Below, piece after piece: positions 13,686 through 17,133 of a stretch of DNA of 17,133 nt. Under the pieces are notes generated by a model that had not been told where the DNA came from, ran no database searches, and saw only the letters and a list, made by a program, of their open reading frames with translations. Source of the DNA: JAUWNP01 sp034430655 (GTDB lineage Bacteria; Chloroflexota; Anaerolineae; B4-G1); the NCBI GenBank assembly GCA_034430655.1, contig DAOUEC010000253.1:1-17133 (forward strand), read 5' to 3'. A program made the translations under genes and the position numbers. Each line of letters opens with the position of its first letter. The first letter of the stretch is position 1.

Positions 13686-14528
13686 TCACCGCACCAGCAG
13701 CACCGGGCAGTCCACCTCGTCCAGCAACGCCTGGAGTGCCTCCGGGGGCAGGATGGTGCCGCTCAACACCAGCATACCACTCCCCTCGGTCTGTACTTCG
13801 TGAGTCAACGTTGCCACGCCTGCACCTATCAGCCTCCGGTAACGTACCATCAGCCCCCGTCCACGCAGCCAGTTGGCGGCCTCGGCTTGCAACCGCCGTG
13901 CCGCATCTGGTGCATCGGCCAGAATCAGCGTGGTCAGGTAGCCTCCTTCCTTCTGAGCCAGATGGGTCGCCATCATCAGGGCCTGCCTGGCGGCGGGCGA
14001 GCCATCGTAGGTCACTACTACCGGAGGCTTGATGCCCACATCGCGCTGAAGCAGGAGCACACAGTGCGTGGCCTGTGCTGCTACCGCCCGGGCTGTGGAA
14101 CCCAGCCGCACCCGCCGGATGAGCGGTCGGCTTGCCTTCCCCAGGCTAAGCAGGTCCGCCTCCAGCGCCGCGGCCAATACTTCTGGCGCGACCTCCCCTC
14201 GCACGACGCGGAAAGACCACTTGATCTGTCGTCGCTCACAGGCTGCCGCAAGCGCCTGGCGCGCCTGTGCCGCCTGTGCTCGCAACTCTCGCTCCATCCG
14301 CTCCCGATCCAACCTTGCGGAGGCGACGAAGGGATACATCACCTCTCGCGCCACAGGCAGCCCTGCCAGTCGCAGCAGATTGACGTCCTCGACGAAGAGC
14401 CCTTGCAGCTCCGCCTCCAGGCTGGTGGCCAATTCAGCCGCGGCTTCCAGCGCCGCCAGGCTGTGACGCGAGGTATCCAGCGCCACCAGGATGCGTCGAA
14501 TCGTCAACTTGTCATTCTGCTCACTCAT
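13686..14528 (-). CDS. Universal stress protein, two tandem Usp domains
   Basis: The 280-aa cytoplasmic protein has two UspA folds. Domain 1 (about 10-161) starts RRILVALDTSRHSLAALEAA with the Asp18 position typical of nucleotide-binding Usps, and ends SLGKASRPLIRRVRLGSTAR-x-VA (128-150). The latter is a partly changed version of the G-2x-G-9x-G(S/T) loop, in which one glycine is missing. Domain 2 (about 168-280) starts PPVVVTYDGSPAARQAL (Asp175) and ends ALLDEVDCPVLLVR. It has no glycine loop, so it is probably a degenerate non-binding partner. AGAAGG (14535-14540) lies 6 nt before the ATG. The gene begins 18 nt after the Lon-like protease stop and is surely co-transcribed with it, suggesting a joint role in stress or proteostasis. 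The partner is unknown. Confidence 0.88.
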   Translation of the reverse strand: MSEQNDKLTIRRILVALDTSRHSLAALEAAAELATSLEAELQGLFVEDVNLLRLAGLPVAREVMYPFVASARLDRERMERELRAQAAQARQALAAACERRQIKWSFRVVRGEVAPEVLAAALEADLLSLGKASRPLIRRVRLGSTARAVAAQATHCVLLLQRDVGIKPPVVVTYDGSPAARQALMMATHLAQKEGGYLTTLILADAPDAARRLQAEAANWLRGRGLMVRYRRLIGAGVATLTHEVQTEGSGMLVLSGTILPPEALQALLDEVDCPVLLVR

Positions 14529-14546
14529 GCCTCGCCTTCTTCCTCC

Positions 14547-16979
14547 TCAACCACCTCTGGTTCCCCCCCCTGTTTCCTCGCGGGGCGCAGCGAAGGCACG
14601 TTGTCTTTCGGCCAATTCAATCAGCCGGGCTTCGACCCGTTGGTTGATACTTCCCTTGGGGAACTCCCCCTCCTCGTCCCGCTCTCCGGCCGGGATACCG
14701 GTCAGGATTTCGGTGGCCTGATCCACTGTCTGCACAGGGTAGACGTGGAACCGACCCGCTTCCACTGCCTCGACGACGTCCTGTCGCAACATGAGGTGTC
14801 GCACGTTGGTGGCCGGGATAATCACTCCCTGCTCGCCCGTCAGCCCCCGGACCTTGCAAACGTCGAAGAAGCCCTCAACCTTCTCGTTGACGCCGCCAAT
14901 CGGCTGAACCTGTCCGTGCTGGTTGACGGAGCCGGTCACAGCCAGCGATTGCTTGATGGGTACCTCTGCCAGCGCTGAGAGCAGCGCGCACAGTTCCGCC
15001 AGCGAGGCGCTGTCCCCCTCCACCCCACCGTACGATTGCTCGAACACCAGGCTCGCTGAGAGGGAGAGGGGACGGTCGGCGGAGTAACGAGCGCCAAGAA
15101 AGCCTGCCAGGATAAGCACTCCCTTGGAGTGGATGGGGCCACCCAATTCGACCTCGCGCTCGATGTCTACCACCTCGCCCTTACCCAGACGGACGCGGGC
15201 GGTGATGCGACTGGGCTGCCCGAAGGCAAAGTGGCCCAACCCGACCACCGAGAGGCCGTTGACCTGCCCCATCCGCTCTCCGGTCGTGTCAATCATGATC
15301 GTCCCACGCTCAATCTCCTCCTGCACCCGCTCGCGCAGCCGGTCGGCGCGGTGAATCTGCGCGTCAATTGCTCGCTGCACGTCGTCCGCGGTCACGGCAC
15401 CGTTGCCAGCCACGCCCGCCCAGTAGTCCGCCTCGCGAAGCAGATCAGAGATGCTTAACAGGTGGACGGAGAGTTTTTCAGCATCGCCGGTCGTGCGGGC
15501 GCTGTGCTCGATGACCCGCGCCACCGCCCCTCGGTCGAAAGGAAGCAGGCCCTCTTTGCGGGCCATTGTGGCGATCAGACGAGCATACAGCAGGTTGTTC
15601 TCTGGGACACGCGCTATCTCCTCGCTGAAATCGGCCTCGACCTTGAATAATTCGCCGAAGTCGGGGTCGAGTTGGTAGAGCAGATAGTACAGCAACCGCT
15701 CACCGATCAGGACGACTTTCACGTCCAGCGGGATAGGCTTCGGCTCCAGCGAGACGGTGCTGACCAGGCTCAGCGCCTGGCCTAGCGATTCCACACGCAC
15801 CTCTCGCGAGCGCAGGGCACGCTTGAGCCCGTCCCAGGCGTAAGGTTGCAGCAATAACTGGCGCGCATCCAGGATGAGGTAGCCGCCGTTGGCGCGGTGC
15901 AACGCGCCGGGCTTGATCAGGTTGAAATCGGTCATCAGCGCTCCCATCTGAGCGATGTGCTCAATGCGCCCGATGAGGTTGTTATAGGTCGGGTTATCCT
16001 CGTAGACCACCGGCGCGCCTTCGGCCTGGCTGTGGTCTACGAGTACGTTCACCTGATAACGGCGGAAACTCGGCGAGCCCACCAGCGAGCGCGGCAGTGG
16101 GATACCCATGACCTGCGGGGCCTCCTCGGATTTGCGGAATTCGTCCACGTTCTCGATCACGTCCTGTTGCACCGCGTCCAGGTAGTCCACCACCGCCGGC
16201 AGTTCGGCGTATTCTTTCCGCAGTTCGTCAACCGGGGAGTCGATGATGGACATCACCACCTGGCGATCCAGTTCCTTCACCTTCTCCCGCACTCCACGTT
16301 CCCATTGTCGCACCTGGTATATGGTCTCCTGGAGCCGCTCCTGGAGTTTGGAGATGTCTGCTTCGACTCGCTTACGCTCCTCTTCCGGTAGTTTCTGAAA
16401 CTCGTCCGGGCTGATGACCTCGCCCTCCTGCAGGGGTGCAAAGGCCATGCCGACCGGTGTGCGGATCAACGCGACATTGTGCTCCTGGGCCTGCTGCCGA
16501 ATCTCGGTGAAGGCTTTCTCCTGCTGCTCCTTGAACTCCTCCTCGGCTTCCTGCTTGCGCGTGCGGTAATCCTCGCTCTCGAAGGCTGCCGGGATCGCGC
16601 TGCGCAGTTCCTCGACCAAGCGATCCATATCTTTACGCAATACGACTCCCTGCCCTGGCGGGAGCCGCAGCACCCGCGGTTTGTGGGGCTGCTCGAAATT
16701 GTTGACGTAGCACCAATCGGGGGAGACCGGTTCAGCGGCGCCCCTCTGGTCGAGGAACTGGCGAATGGTGGTGCGCTTCCCTGTGCCGCTGGGCCCCAGG
16801 GCGAACAGGTTATACCCCTCACGCTGGATGCCTATGCCGAACAGAATCGCATCCACCGCCCGCTCCTGGCCCACGATCTCGCTCAGGTCTTCCAGTTCGG
16901 CTGTCGTCTCGAAGTCGAACTGTGCAGGATCACACGTCTGACGCAGTTGTCGCGCTTCCAAAGGTTGCACAATGGTCAT
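14547..16979 (-). CDS. Lon-like ATP-dependent protease (AAA_32 ATPase plus Lon C-terminal Ser/Lys protease)
   Basis: The 810-aa cytoplasmic AAA+ protease belongs to the family of Lon-like proteins without the canonical Lon N-domain (related to E. coli YcbZ). Residues 28-75 hold EIVGQERAVDAILFGIGI and the Walker A loop GPSGTGKRT (62-70). A long charged coiled-coil insertion follows (about 135-285, with many Glu/Lys/Gln). The AAA core then resumes with HRANGGYLILDARQLLLQPYAWDGLKRAL (361-389). The Walker B-like strand ends D371-A372, where a classic AAA+ would have D-E. Further family marks are VVLIGERLLYYLLYQLDP (422-439) and FSEEIAR (451-457). The peptidase domain (about 560-765) has Ser657 in EGDSASLAEL and Lys700 in GGVNEKVEGFFD, the Lon dyad. 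AGGAGG (16987-16992) is 7 nt before the ATG. It is the first gene of a two-gene unit with the universal stress protein. Confidence 0.93.
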   Translation of the reverse strand: MTIVQPLEARQLRQTCDPAQFDFETTAELEDLSEIVGQERAVDAILFGIGIQREGYNLFALGPSGTGKRTTIRQFLDQRGAAEPVSPDWCYVNNFEQPHKPRVLRLPPGQGVVLRKDMDRLVEELRSAIPAAFESEDYRTRKQEAEEEFKEQQEKAFTEIRQQAQEHNVALIRTPVGMAFAPLQEGEVISPDEFQKLPEEERKRVEADISKLQERLQETIYQVRQWERGVREKVKELDRQVVMSIIDSPVDELRKEYAELPAVVDYLDAVQQDVIENVDEFRKSEEAPQVMGIPLPRSLVGSPSFRRYQVNVLVDHSQAEGAPVVYEDNPTYNNLIGRIEHIAQMGALMTDFNLIKPGALHRANGGYLILDARQLLLQPYAWDGLKRALRSREVRVESLGQALSLVSTVSLEPKPIPLDVKVVLIGERLLYYLLYQLDPDFGELFKVEADFSEEIARVPENNLLYARLIATMARKEGLLPFDRGAVARVIEHSARTTGDAEKLSVHLLSISDLLREADYWAGVAGNGAVTADDVQRAIDAQIHRADRLRERVQEEIERGTIMIDTTGERMGQVNGLSVVGLGHFAFGQPSRITARVRLGKGEVVDIEREVELGGPIHSKGVLILAGFLGARYSADRPLSLSASLVFEQSYGGVEGDSASLAELCALLSALAEVPIKQSLAVTGSVNQHGQVQPIGGVNEKVEGFFDVCKVRGLTGEQGVIIPATNVRHLMLRQDVVEAVEAGRFHVYPVQTVDQATEILTGIPAGERDEEGEFPKGSINQRVEARLIELAERQRAFAAPREETGGGTRGG

Positions 16980-17133
16980 TGATGAGCCTCCTCATGCAGT
17001 ATCTAAGTAGGTTCACAAAAATTTCTATCACTTCTATGTGAGCACCACATCTGGCTCAAATGCGGGGTACCAGCCCATTTTTGCCACATATGGGGGTAAT
17101 CATCAAGGTATTGCTCCTTCGCAAGTCGAGAAA

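Noticed and set aside
13671..14978. 435-aa plus-strand open frame opposite the Usp and protease genes
   Set aside because: It spans the junction of two well-supported minus-strand genes and has no domain signal.
17012..17044. TTCACA...TGTGAG inverted pair upstream of the Lon-like gene as an operator
   Set aside because: Arms are only 5-6 bp and widely spaced; no known heat-shock operator pattern (such as CIRCE) is present.

Overview
The window looks like a GC-rich chromosomal segment from a member of the Chloroflexota, probably Anaerolineae or a neighbouring class. This is an inference from gene content, not from a marker gene. The evidence is: a secreted beta-helix protein ending in IYLPLVLRNG, a tail I know from many Chloroflexota exoproteins; an ALAC-type lipoprotein with NBR1-Ig-like and CARDB domains; a class A penicillin-binding protein carrying C-terminal Ig-like modules; a DUF2723-type glycosyltransferase with C-terminal beta modules; and DUF4446, bactofilin and AAA_32/Lon-type genes. 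No phage, IS, CRISPR, tRNA or rRNA signal was seen.

Layout. (1) 2-1153, plus strand: the tail of a small gene, then a 335-aa trypsin-like protease without a signal peptide. The small gene's tail resembles the protease's own N-terminal domain. (2) 1218-7101, minus strand, an envelope block: PBP1A-like peptidoglycan synthase, then a lipoprotein, then a secreted beta-helix protein. Strong inverted repeats lie at its convergent end (1188-1212) and between the PBP and lipoprotein genes (3935-3981). (3) 7102-7417: a divergent control region with one promoter facing each way. (4) 7418-13551, plus strand: tsaC-like tRNA-modification gene, cysC, an unrecognised 473-aa gene, an 814-aa GT-C membrane glycosyltransferase, a DUF4446 membrane protein, and a bactofilin with its own promoter. 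The first genes are tightly packed (7-nt gap, then an ATGA overlap), which suggests one operon. (5) 13552-13685: a convergent terminator region. (6) 13686-16979, minus strand: a two-gene unit of Lon-like AAA protease followed by a two-domain universal stress protein. The remaining 16980-17133 holds the protease ribosome-binding site and no gene I can support.

Much of the content concerns the cell envelope: peptidoglycan synthesis, surface Ig and beta-helix proteins, membrane glycosyl transfer and a cytoskeletal bactofilin. The USP-Lon pair looks like a proteostasis/stress unit.

The most unusual feature is inside the glycosyltransferase gene. It carries two arrays of 7-bp repeats (6 and 9 units, 42 and 63 nt) and two C-rich/G-rich palindromes, all translated in frame, so that repeat DNA has become part of a membrane enzyme. 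The heptamer units contain no stop in any of the six frames, and both unit counts are multiples of three.
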